A DNA stretch of 23,286 bases from an uncultured Flavobacteriales bacterium (GTDB lineage Bacteria; Bacteroidota; Bacteroidia; Palsa-965), in NCBI GenBank assembly GCA_937974275.1, contig CALJIF010000056.1:1-23286 (forward strand). The letters are read 5' to 3'. The notes beneath the pieces are model-generated. The model was not told the DNA's origin, did no database searches, and was given only the letters and a program-made list of their open reading frames with translations. Positions within the stretch are counted from its first letter, which is position 1. Every line of letters begins with the position of its first letter. This document shows positions 14,711 through 22,768 of this stretch, one piece after another. The translations under genes were made by a program, and so were the position numbers.

Positions 14711-15757
14711 TTGAACCGAGGCCGCATCTTATACTGGGATTTAGGTAAGTCTACCTTCGTTAAGAAGGATCTGGAAATCTTGCGGAAGTCATTTACGGTT
14801 ACCGATTATACGTTTATCGCGAATGTGAAATGGCGCTTGCCGTTTGAATTTTTACGACAGTTATTCATTGGAATATTTACAGCAGGTTCGTACGATATTG
14901 TTGTATGTCAATTCGCCAGTTATCATAGTTTGGTTCCCTTTTTTGTTGCGAAAGTATTGGGTAAGAAACGCGTCATCGTTGCGGGAGGCACTGATTGTGT
15001 CGCATTTCCATCCATCGACTACGGAAATTTTCAACGCCCCTATTTAAAATATTTCACGCGTAAAAGTTTTGAATGGGCTACACTGATATTGCCTGTTGAT
15101 CAAACGTTGATCGATTATGAGTACACGTATACGAAAGATGACTATCCGCGACAGGGCTATCGCAATTTTGTAAAACATATTTCTGCTCGCGAAAAGGTAA
15201 TATATAACGGGTATGATGCTCATTTCTGGAAGCCGCGCGAGGTGAGCAGAAAACAACATTCGGTTATCACGGTTGGTGCGAATCTGGGGTCGCGTTTTGC
15301 ATTTCGTCTAAAAGGAATTGATTTGTTGCTGGAGGCTGCGCGTCGTTTACCCGATTGGAGTTTTACGATTGTTGGCGGTAACGGTTTATCGCAAAGCGAA
15401 ATGCCGGCTAATGTTTTCTTGCATCCCAACGTTCCGAATGATCAACTGCCGGAGCTTTATTCTCAGCATCAGTATTACGCGCAGTTGTCAATGTCTGAAG
15501 GTTTTCCCAATGCATTAGCGGAAGCTATATTGTGTGGATGTATACCTGTAGTAAGTGCAGTTGGTGCAATGCCCATGATGGTCGGTGATGACCGTTTTAT
15601 TGTACGTAAAAAAGATCCGGACGCATTGGTGACATTATTGAAGAATCTTGATGCCGTTGACAGGACCGGCGATTTACGTCTAAGAATGGAGAAAGAATTT
15701 ACTTTTGAGCGGAGAAGCATCGAGTTAACGGACGCCATACGTGAGCAATTGAACTAA
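14711..15757 (+). CDS. Glycosyltransferase, GT4-like, starting with TTG
   Basis: This is a retaining GT-B glycosyltransferase of the GT4 type, 348 aa. The frame has no ATG near its beginning: an in-frame TGA lies at 14684-14686 and the conserved first strand (RILYWDLG) is encoded from 14720, so TTG 14711 is the most plausible start, with GAGG immediately before it. The C-terminal Rossmann domain shows the phosphate-binding basic residue in FRLKGIDLL (Lys201), VGGN (221-224) and the EX7E motif EGFPNALAE (Glu263 and Glu271), used to hold the nucleotide-sugar. Donor and acceptor are unknown. It is packed between the methyltransferase (2 bp) and flippase (1 bp) genes and acts in the cytoplasm or at the inner membrane face. 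Confidence 0.9.
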   Translation: MNRGRILYWDLGKSTFVKKDLEILRKSFTVTDYTFIANVKWRLPFEFLRQLFIGIFTAGSYDIVVCQFASYHSLVPFFVAKVLGKKRVIVAGGTDCVAFPSIDYGNFQRPYLKYFTRKSFEWATLILPVDQTLIDYEYTYTKDDYPRQGYRNFVKHISAREKVIYNGYDAHFWKPREVSRKQHSVITVGANLGSRFAFRLKGIDLLLEAARRLPDWSFTIVGGNGLSQSEMPANVFLHPNVPNDQLPELYSQHQYYAQLSMSEGFPNALAEAILCGCIPVVSAVGAMPMMVGDDRFIVRKKDPDALVTLLKNLDAVDRTGDLRLRMEKEFTFERRSIELTDAIREQLN

Positions 15758-15758
15758 T

Positions 15759-17210
15759 ATGATTTCAGGCAAGTTTATAAAATCATCCATGCTGTTTACT
15801 ATTGGCGGTGTTATGCCGCTCGCAGGAGGATTTGTGTTATTGCCTTTTTATACCAACCTGCTGACGATTGAGCAATACGGTTTGCTTGCCTTATACATCA
15901 GTATTTCTCTGGTAGTTCAGATTATCGTCAGTTACGCATTGGACACATATATCGGCGTACAGTATGTGAAAGTTCGTGATGAAGGTGGAGATACTAATAA
16001 GTTTGTGAGTTCTATATTTACTTTATTACTCGCCATTGGTTTATCGTTTATCGGAATTACGTGGTTGGCAGGCGAATTTATTTTCGATACTATATTTAGT
16101 GAAGATTCCGGATTGTATTTTATGCCATACGGATTGATGTCTGTTGCAACAGGTGTATGCAATAGTTTTTTCAAATCCGCTACCGGTCTTTTAATTTATC
16201 GTCAGGAACCGGTTAAATATTTTCTTTTCAATCTATTCAATTTTGTCATCACTATCAGTATTTCGTTGTACGGTTTGTTCTCTAATCCATATTCGCTGGA
16301 CGGACCGATGTATGGAAGGATTTTGCCGGGCATTGGGATTTTTCTGTTGAGTTTGGTGTTTTTGATACGTCAATTCAAATTTCGATTGGTGTGGAGTGTT
16401 CCCAAAGAGTTACATGTTTTTTGTTTGCCCTATGTCGGTTATTTGATCATGACCTGGATCGTAGGGAATATCGATCGATTCATTATCAGCGATGCAATTG
16501 ATTTGCAAACCGTTGGTATATTCGATTTTGCATTGAAATGCGCACTGATTATTGAGTTTGTGCAAAACGGAGTAACAGCGGCATTTTATCCGGAAGTATT
16601 TAAAATTTGGAGAGCAGACGGACAAAATAGAACGACACCGGAAAGTAATCGTTATTTCAATGTACTGACTTCGCTCAGCATATTAATGACAGCAGGATTA
16701 TTCGTTGTTATGCCGTTAGCATTACCCTTAATTGTCAAGAAGCAAGAGTTCTTTGCATCATTTGCATTTCTGGGTGTTGTTGCCGCATCATTAATTACCA
16801 GAGGTTTGTACCATTATTACATGTCTGTTGTTCTGTATTTACAGAAGACGAAAGTATTACCGCTTGTTTTTGGTATTTCAGCGGTAATTCAAATTGTAGG
16901 CACGTGGTTTGCCGCCAATCATTTCGGCTTAATGGGCGTGGTGGTCATGCATGTTTTAATTAAGCTGGTACAAATTGTAATTTGGTGGTGGATGGTACGC
17001 AATTACTTTACGTTTAATATGAATCCGGTGAAGTTGATTGTACTGCCGCTGTTGTTCATTGGTTTATATATGGGATTGTGGTTGAGCCATCCCGGAGTGT
17101 ACGTGTTGTGGGAAGCAGTGATGTTATTGATTGTTTCCGGAGTTGTAATAGGATTTGTTTTCAGAAAGGAATTAATAGCCGTTTGGTCACGATGGACAAC
17201 AAAAGCTTAA
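15759..17210 (+). CDS. Wzx-like oligosaccharide flippase (MOP superfamily)
   Basis: The 483-aa protein is hydrophobic throughout, with about 12-14 predicted membrane helices and the N-terminal pattern typical of polysaccharide-biosynthesis exporters (GKFIKSSMLFTIGGV, then PFYTNLLTIEQYGLLALY). Such proteins flip undecaprenyl-linked oligosaccharides from the cytoplasmic to the periplasmic face. It starts 1 bp after one glycosyltransferase and its end overlaps the next by 19 bp, indicating translational coupling. No Wzy polymerase or initiating phosphoglycosyl transferase is present in this operon, so the substrate may be a short glycan whose lipid-linked first sugar is made elsewhere. Confidence 0.92.
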   Translation: MISGKFIKSSMLFTIGGVMPLAGGFVLLPFYTNLLTIEQYGLLALYISISLVVQIIVSYALDTYIGVQYVKVRDEGGDTNKFVSSIFTLLLAIGLSFIGITWLAGEFIFDTIFSEDSGLYFMPYGLMSVATGVCNSFFKSATGLLIYRQEPVKYFLFNLFNFVITISISLYGLFSNPYSLDGPMYGRILPGIGIFLLSLVFLIRQFKFRLVWSVPKELHVFCLPYVGYLIMTWIVGNIDRFIISDAIDLQTVGIFDFALKCALIIEFVQNGVTAAFYPEVFKIWRADGQNRTTPESNRYFNVLTSLSILMTAGLFVVMPLALPLIVKKQEFFASFAFLGVVAASLITRGLYHYYMSVVLYLQKTKVLPLVFGISAVIQIVGTWFAANHFGLMGVVVMHVLIKLVQIVIWWWMVRNYFTFNMNPVKLIVLPLLFIGLYMGLWLSHPGVYVLWEAVMLLIVSGVVIGFVFRKELIAVWSRWTTKA

Positions 17211-18517
17211 AACGTGTTTTAGTAATTACCTACTACTGGCCTCCGGCAGGCGGGGCGGGCGTTCAGCGTTGGCTGAAGTTTGTAAAGTACTTTCGTGAAT
17301 GTGGTATTGAACCTGTTGTGTATACTCCGACAAATCCGGAACTGCCCGCTGTTGATCATTCCTTATTGAAAGATATTCCGGTAGGCACAGAAGTGATTGG
17401 AACTGAAATTTGGGAACCCTATTCATTTTACAAAAAGTTTACGGGTAGAAAGAAAGACGATGGCATAGGAGCAGGGTTTATTTCGGAAAATAAAAAGCCA
17501 TCAGCGAAAGAAAAACTGGCAGTTTGGTTACGCGGCAATTTGTTTATACCGGATGCACGCAGATTTTGGATTCGCCCATCCATCAATTATCTCACCGATT
17601 ACCTTAAAAAGAATCCGGTTGAGGCAATTATTTCAACGGGGCCTCCGCACAGTATGCATCTTATTGCTCGCGGAATTAAAAAGCGTTTTCCGGAAATCAA
17701 ATGGATGGCAGATTTTCGCGATCCGTGGACGAATATTGATTTCTACGAAGATCTGATGGTATCTAAAGCGGCCGATCGTAAACACCGCAAGTTGGAAGCT
17801 GCGGTATTAACTGAAGCGGATATCGTGGTAAGTGTCGGTGCAACAATGAATGAAGAATTCAAGGAAATTTGGTCATCCGTTCACCACAATAAGCAAGTGC
17901 CGGATAAGTTTAAAGTGGTGACTAACGGTTACGACGACGCGGATGTGAGCACAGTAACGGTGGCATTAGATAGTAAGTTCAGCATTGCTCATATCGGTAC
18001 ATTAAACAGAAGTCGTAACCCTGAAGTGTTGTGGAAGGTTTTGGGCGATCTGGTGAAAACGCAACCGGATTTCGCACGCCAACTGGAAATAAAATTAGTA
18101 GGGAAAGTGGATGTGCTGGTTCGTGAGAGTATCGAACATTATGGTTTGACGCACTACGTCAATAAAATCGATTACTTACCCCACGATGAAGTGATGCGTG
18201 TACAGCGCGCATCGCACGTGTTGCTTTTATTGGTGAATAGAACCAAGAATGCTAAAGGTATTTTAACGGGTAAATTTTTTGAGTACATGGCCGCAGGAAG
18301 ACCTGTTCTTGCAATTGGTCCGGCGGATGGAGATTTAGCCGTAATTATGAATGAAACTAAATGCGGACTGATTAGTGATTTCGATGATGTGGACAATTTG
18401 CGCAATAATGTATTGCAATTGTTCAGCAATAACAACGATGGTTCAACAACAGCAAACATTTCCGAATATTCTCGTCGGAACTTGACAAAAAAAATAGCAG
18501 CCTTGCTATTTAAGTAA
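17192..18517 (+). CDS. Glycosyltransferase, GT4-like
   Basis: I start at ATG 17192 (441 aa), inside the last codons of the flippase gene, because MDNKSLKRVLVITYYW opens the first Rossmann strand; the upstream extension is flippase sequence in another frame. The N-terminal acceptor domain carries WPPAGGAGVQRW (16-27), characteristic of a Bacteroidota GT4-like group. ADFRDPW (173-179) and VVTNGYD (242-248) follow, then a C-terminal donor domain with HIGTLNRSRN (267-276) and GILTGKFFEYMAAGRPV (356-372), the latter at the place of the usual EX7E region. Donor and acceptor sugars are unknown. It is the last gene of the operon, and its stop codon lies in the loop of a hairpin that is the terminator of the convergent gene. 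Confidence 0.9.
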   Translation: MDNKSLKRVLVITYYWPPAGGAGVQRWLKFVKYFRECGIEPVVYTPTNPELPAVDHSLLKDIPVGTEVIGTEIWEPYSFYKKFTGRKKDDGIGAGFISENKKPSAKEKLAVWLRGNLFIPDARRFWIRPSINYLTDYLKKNPVEAIISTGPPHSMHLIARGIKKRFPEIKWMADFRDPWTNIDFYEDLMVSKAADRKHRKLEAAVLTEADIVVSVGATMNEEFKEIWSSVHHNKQVPDKFKVVTNGYDDADVSTVTVALDSKFSIAHIGTLNRSRNPEVLWKVLGDLVKTQPDFARQLEIKLVGKVDVLVRESIEHYGLTHYVNKIDYLPHDEVMRVQRASHVLLLLVNRTKNAKGILTGKFFEYMAAGRPVLAIGPADGDLAVIMNETKCGLISDFDDVDNLRNNVLQLFSNNNDGSTTANISEYSRRNLTKKIAALLFK

Positions 18518-18526
18518 CAAGGCTGC
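18487..18526 (-). terminator. Intrinsic terminator of the M1 peptidase gene, overlapping the end of the glycosyltransferase gene
   Basis: GCAGCCTTG (18497-18505) pairs with CAAGGCTGC (18518-18526) around a 12-nt loop that contains the TAA stop codon of the plus-strand glycosyltransferase. Read on the minus strand, the stem is followed by a run of eight T (18494 to 18487), a strong intrinsic terminator. On the plus strand the tail is only moderately T-rich, so it may also serve that operon less well. Confidence 0.8.
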
Positions 18527-18546
18527 CATCTTAATCTTTACTGCTT

Positions 18547-21500
18547 TTAGAACGCTCTGCTGATACCCACTACCCAACGCATTGCAATATAATCCGGTGA
18601 TGCGAATGGTGTGCGATTCAAGAACAACGGCGCGTCAAAACGCAATGTTAATGGTTGAACCATTTGCAAAGGAGGGAATCGTTTGATGGTTAATGCACAC
18701 CCGATACCTGCGTCTGCGCGAAGCTCTGCAAATGCCAGTGATTCCCCCGGTACGCTAAAATTAATCGCACCGATATCACCGAACACGTAAGTTGCAATTC
18801 CGATCACGCTGTTAACACGCGGCATTGAACGTCCGATAAAACGGAACAGTTCCTGGAATTCGATTTCGGTATTCACTGCAACGCCTGAAGTCCCACGATA
18901 GGTTCTGCGCACATCGCCGTACCAATCGTAGTGTGGCATCAGATAACCGGAATAACCGCGCAAATTCAATCCACCACCTGCGTGGAAATGATTGATGTCG
19001 TTGCCGTATCCGCCCCATTCACCGGGTATTACACCGACAGAACGCGTGTATTTGCTGTCCATGAGTTGTTCAGGATTTGCTCCCGCCGCATACAGCATGG
19101 ATTCCTTCGCCCAATTGCTACCTGTTCCGATTTGTGCGTAAGTACGCGTGTTAATGTTGATACGACCAAGATCATTCTTGTTTACAACGTTTAATGAGGC
19201 GTAATGATAGTCGTAATCGCTGCCGATAGCAGATGAACGCACCTGCAACTGAATTACACCGTTACCACGCTTGTATTGATACGGATGTTCGTAGCCGACT
19301 GTAATGCTGTTGTTAAATTTGCCGGGTTCCCATTCTTCAGGATTGATCAAATAGGTGAGATCAGTTGAATCCTGACGATGCAATAATTTGAAGTGAATGT
19401 AGTAGCGATTTTTTTCGGAACGGTCTTTAAATTCCAATCCTACCAATCCCATATTTAATCCGTCGATGTGTCGGCCTGTTAATACAATGGCTGAGTTACG
19501 AACGAAACGGTGCAACGGAGTTCTGTAATTGAATTGTACGCTGAACTGGTCGTATCCGTTGAGCTCCGCGTTTGCCGGTAATTCAGGACGTAATGCGCCG
19601 AGGTTGTAATGGAATGTTAAATCAAACGTGTGTCGAACATTCATGAAATCACCTCCCAGATAAAAACCGGCTTTTAAGCCGTCATAGCTGTTGTACCAGA
19701 AATCAGGTCGTGCATACAAATCATATTCTTTCCACGAAGGACGATTATAGATGCGGTGGTCGAAATGGAAATTAACCGGCGTCTTTTTGCTGTTATTCAA
19801 CATGTTCACATCTGCAAGACGATTGGTTGTATCGATGCGCACATCCTGAATGCCTGTCGGAATAACAACTTCAGCTGTGTATGATGGACGCAATTTGTCC
19901 CATCCGATCCAACGCGGTAATACTGTTGCAGTCGTTTGTTTTTCAAACCACGTGTTCGGAACGTAGTAGTTGTATTGCTTGCCGTCGTTTGCGTACACCG
20001 TGAAGTCAAGCGGCATCTGCATTCGGCCTTTACGTTCAAATTTAATTTTATATACGTCGGTTGAATCACCTTTACTTACACGACCAACTTTGTAATCAAT
20101 AGTTTTAGATGTGGTGAGCCACTGATCGAAGAACCAGTTCAAATCTACATGCGTAAACTGAATCATAGAGTTCCTGAAATCTTCAACATAAGGATGACAG
20201 AATTTCCATTGTTCAAAATAGTTTTTCATCGCCGCCTGAAACAAGGAATCACCCAAAACATATTGCAGGTTAAACAACATCGTCGCGGTTTTCGAATATA
20301 CCTGGCCGTATCCGCCACCATGTCTTAAAGCACTGTTAAAATGATCGGAGTGCTGATCGATTACCGTTACAGGATCATTCACACCCTCATTCATGTAACC
20401 GTTGTACACTTCACCATCGATGTACAATTCAGGATCCGTGAATCGTTCCACATACTTGGATCGATAAGGCATACGCACTCTGTTTTTGCCCAGAATTTTC
20501 TCGCATGCATAAGCAGTCAGAAATTGTGTAAATCCTTCATCCAATAATGCGCGATACGTTTCGTTATTGCCAACCATTCCGTAAAACCAATTGTGTCCGA
20601 CTTCATGCGCAATGAGATCATAATAATCCGGAGCATAACCTCCGTCCAAGGTTAACATTGGATATTCCATACCATCACGCGCATCGGCAACAATCATCTT
20701 CGGATAAGCATACATGCCGAAATCTTCCGAATACACCTGAATTACTTTAGCGGTAAATGCGGCCGCATCCAGCCATCCGGCGCAATGTGGTTCCTGAACT
20801 AATGCAATGCAACGAATACCTTTCCATACCACTTCTCCAATACGATAAGTTGGATCCGCAGTCCATGCAAAGTCGTGCGTGTTTTCGGAGTGAAACTTCC
20901 ACGTCTTCGTTGTTCCGTTGGGTTCCACAATTACGCTGGGCTGTGACTCCCACTGCTTTTTCGCAAAGTTGGCAATGTCTAATTTCTGGCGAAGATCGGG
21001 AGGTAACATTTCCTGTTCGTTAACCATAACACCTGTCGCATCCATGATGTAATGATTCGGCATGGTGATTTCAACATCAAACACACCGTAGTCCCCGTAA
21101 AATTCGCGGGTCAAATGTTGGTCGGTATCCCAACCCATTTTTCTGTCGTAAACAGAAATACGCGGATACCAGTGTACGCCATCATAATGCTTGTACCCAT
21201 AAGCTTTGTACATTTTCATGCGGCGACGAATTGTTCCACCGCCATCGAAGTACGTGGAGAAATCCATTTTAAATTTCACCGACTGATTCGGTTTTAATGG
21301 CTTAGGCAACCATACTTTCAAAATGGTATTGTCCAATTCTGTTTTAACAGTCTGACCATCAACAGTCATGTTGGAAACAACAGTACCCAACTTGTTTTTT
21401 TCGTTCGGACCGTATTTGATGTTGTAATTATTCAGTGCGTGTAAATCGTGGGTGTACGAGCCGGGCTGGAAAGCATTCTGATACAAGTGGAAATACACGA

Positions 21501-21744
21501 AAGTTAATTCGTCGGGTGAGTTGTTGTAGTAGGTTAACTCTTCTGTCCCGGAAATAACATCTTTGGTGTCGTCTAATGCTACTTTCAGCGTGTAATGCAC
21601 GTCCTGCTGCCAATATCCCGGAAACGGAGGACGATTTTTCCAGTAATACGGATTTTCTGAAGAACGGTATTTGATGTCGTTCGACTGAGCATTAAGTTGC
21701 AGTGCGGAAAAAACTGCAACAGCAATAACAAGCAGGACTCTCAT
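18547..21744 (-). CDS. Exported M1-family metallopeptidase fused to a C-terminal Omp85-like beta-barrel
   Basis: I start at ATG 21744 (1065 aa): it opens a clear signal peptide (MRVLLVIAVAVFSALQLNAQ), while the extension to 21768 adds residues before it. Residues about 45-260 form the beta-rich M1 N-terminal domain. The catalytic domain has GMEYPM (358-363) in place of GAMEN, zinc motif HEVGH (His380, Glu381, His384), the third ligand Glu403 in LLDEGFTQF, and the expected transition-state Tyr483 in YGQVYSKTA. Residues from about 680 change to amphipathic strands, include GGGLNLRGYSGY (LRGY at 928-931) resembling the Omp85 L6 (V/L)RG(F/Y) motif, then LRFDAPLF, and end in phenylalanine as outer-membrane barrels do. 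I infer a peptidase tethered to the outer membrane by its own barrel. It has its own promoter and terminator. Confidence 0.88.
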   Translation of the reverse strand: MRVLLVIAVAVFSALQLNAQSNDIKYRSSENPYYWKNRPPFPGYWQQDVHYTLKVALDDTKDVISGTEELTYYNNSPDELTFVYFHLYQNAFQPGSYTHDLHALNNYNIKYGPNEKNKLGTVVSNMTVDGQTVKTELDNTILKVWLPKPLKPNQSVKFKMDFSTYFDGGGTIRRRMKMYKAYGYKHYDGVHWYPRISVYDRKMGWDTDQHLTREFYGDYGVFDVEITMPNHYIMDATGVMVNEQEMLPPDLRQKLDIANFAKKQWESQPSVIVEPNGTTKTWKFHSENTHDFAWTADPTYRIGEVVWKGIRCIALVQEPHCAGWLDAAAFTAKVIQVYSEDFGMYAYPKMIVADARDGMEYPMLTLDGGYAPDYYDLIAHEVGHNWFYGMVGNNETYRALLDEGFTQFLTAYACEKILGKNRVRMPYRSKYVERFTDPELYIDGEVYNGYMNEGVNDPVTVIDQHSDHFNSALRHGGGYGQVYSKTATMLFNLQYVLGDSLFQAAMKNYFEQWKFCHPYVEDFRNSMIQFTHVDLNWFFDQWLTTSKTIDYKVGRVSKGDSTDVYKIKFERKGRMQMPLDFTVYANDGKQYNYYVPNTWFEKQTTATVLPRWIGWDKLRPSYTAEVVIPTGIQDVRIDTTNRLADVNMLNNSKKTPVNFHFDHRIYNRPSWKEYDLYARPDFWYNSYDGLKAGFYLGGDFMNVRHTFDLTFHYNLGALRPELPANAELNGYDQFSVQFNYRTPLHRFVRNSAIVLTGRHIDGLNMGLVGLEFKDRSEKNRYYIHFKLLHRQDSTDLTYLINPEEWEPGKFNNSITVGYEHPYQYKRGNGVIQLQVRSSAIGSDYDYHYASLNVVNKNDLGRININTRTYAQIGTGSNWAKESMLYAAGANPEQLMDSKYTRSVGVIPGEWGGYGNDINHFHAGGGLNLRGYSGYLMPHYDWYGDVRRTYRGTSGVAVNTEIEFQELFRFIGRSMPRVNSVIGIATYVFGDIGAINFSVPGESLAFAELRADAGIGCALTIKRFPPLQMVQPLTLRFDAPLFLNRTPFASPDYIAMRWVVGISRAF

Positions 21745-21765
21745 GAAGGTCAGTTTTAAGAACAA

Positions 21766-21773
21766 CAAATATA
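21766..21773 (-). promoter_or_regulatory. -7 box for the M1 peptidase gene
   Basis: On the minus strand this reads TATATTTG, an exact TAnnTTTG match, in the 52-bp gap after the BrkB gene and about 21 bp before ATG 21744. The start would be about 21759. No clear -33 TTTG is seen. Confidence 0.55.
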
Positions 21774-21796
21774 ACCTTCACGCGGGATTTAACCGC

Positions 21797-22768
21797 TTAA
21801 ATTGCTTCTGATTGCTCCGATGATTCGGCTTTTGCCTCCTGTTGTTGCAGAAGTGATTTTCTCTTGGCACGTGCTGATGCAATACCGGCATCCAGCTCAA
21901 ATCCGATTAACAGCATCATGGAAATCCAGTTAATCAGGATTAGTAATACGATTACTGTTCCGATGGAGCCATAGAGCTTGTTGTAATTGCCGAAATTATC
22001 CACGTACCACGCAAAGCCCATGGTGGTTAATAATATTAAAAAAGCGGATAGCAGTGATCCGGGACTGATCAAGTACTTGCTCATACGCGCAGCAGGACCA
22101 AGGCGATAAAACGTTCCGATGAGTGCAATTAAAATGAAACCAATAATCATCCATCGGCCTACCTGGACAACTATGGTTTCCAGTACGGGACGATCAAATG
22201 CCGATTTTAACCAGTATTCGGAATAAATTAATACGGTTGTCATGACAACTAAAGCAACAGTCAGCAGAAAAACAAAGATGAACGAGACGCCTTGTTGTTT
22301 AATCATGGTGCGCTTTTCGAACACGTGTACACTGGCGTTAAATCCGTTGATCATAGCACTGAATCCATTGGTGCTGAAGTATAACGCAGCGAGAAAGCCG
22401 AATGATAGTAATCCCGAATTGCCTCTTGTAACAATATCATGGATCGTATCATCCAATACAGCAAAGGCATTTTCGGGTAACATATCCTCCATCAATTTCA
22501 ATATTGCGGGTTGTAACTCTTTACTCGGGATGTATGGAATCAGCGTGAATAGGAATATGAGCGTAGGGAATAAGGCCAGGAAGAAAGAATAAGCCATAGC
22601 TGCAGCTCGCAACTGCAAACTCCCTTGATTGATCCCGCGATAAAAGAATGCAGCTACTTCGTATAAAGAATGACCTTCAAATCCGGGTAACGAAATTTTG
22701 TGAGCAACAATGTTGAGACGTCGAACAAACCGGGTGTTCAGAAAAATATTCAGGATACGGCGTATCAT
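21797..22768 (-). CDS. YihY/BrkB-family inner-membrane protein
   Basis: The 323-aa protein has the family layout: a cytoplasmic N-terminal region (about 1-50), then AAAMAYSFFLALFPTLIFL (first membrane helix, about 55-78) and about six membrane helices in all, including LYFSTNGFSAMINGFN (129-144), FRRLGPA-like FYRLGPAARM (221-230), LLSAFLILL and YGSIGTVIVLLILINW, ending in a charged glutamine/glutamate-rich tail. BrkB/YihY proteins were once annotated as ribonuclease BN, which is now known to be an error; transport or lipid-related roles are suggested but unproven. Its ATG overlaps the nadC TGA (ATGA), so translation is coupled to nadC. No functional link to NAD synthesis is known. Confidence 0.92.
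   Translation of the reverse strand: MIRRILNIFLNTRFVRRLNIVAHKISLPGFEGHSLYEVAAFFYRGINQGSLQLRAAAMAYSFFLALFPTLIFLFTLIPYIPSKELQPAILKLMEDMLPENAFAVLDDTIHDIVTRGNSGLLSFGFLAALYFSTNGFSAMINGFNASVHVFEKRTMIKQQGVSFIFVFLLTVALVVMTTVLIYSEYWLKSAFDRPVLETIVVQVGRWMIIGFILIALIGTFYRLGPAARMSKYLISPGSLLSAFLILLTTMGFAWYVDNFGNYNKLYGSIGTVIVLLILINWISMMLLIGFELDAGIASARAKRKSLLQQQEAKAESSEQSEAI

Noticed and set aside
17078..17191. 38-codon upstream extension of the last glycosyltransferase
   Set aside because: It lies within the flippase coding region in another frame; the Rossmann fold begins just after ATG 17192.
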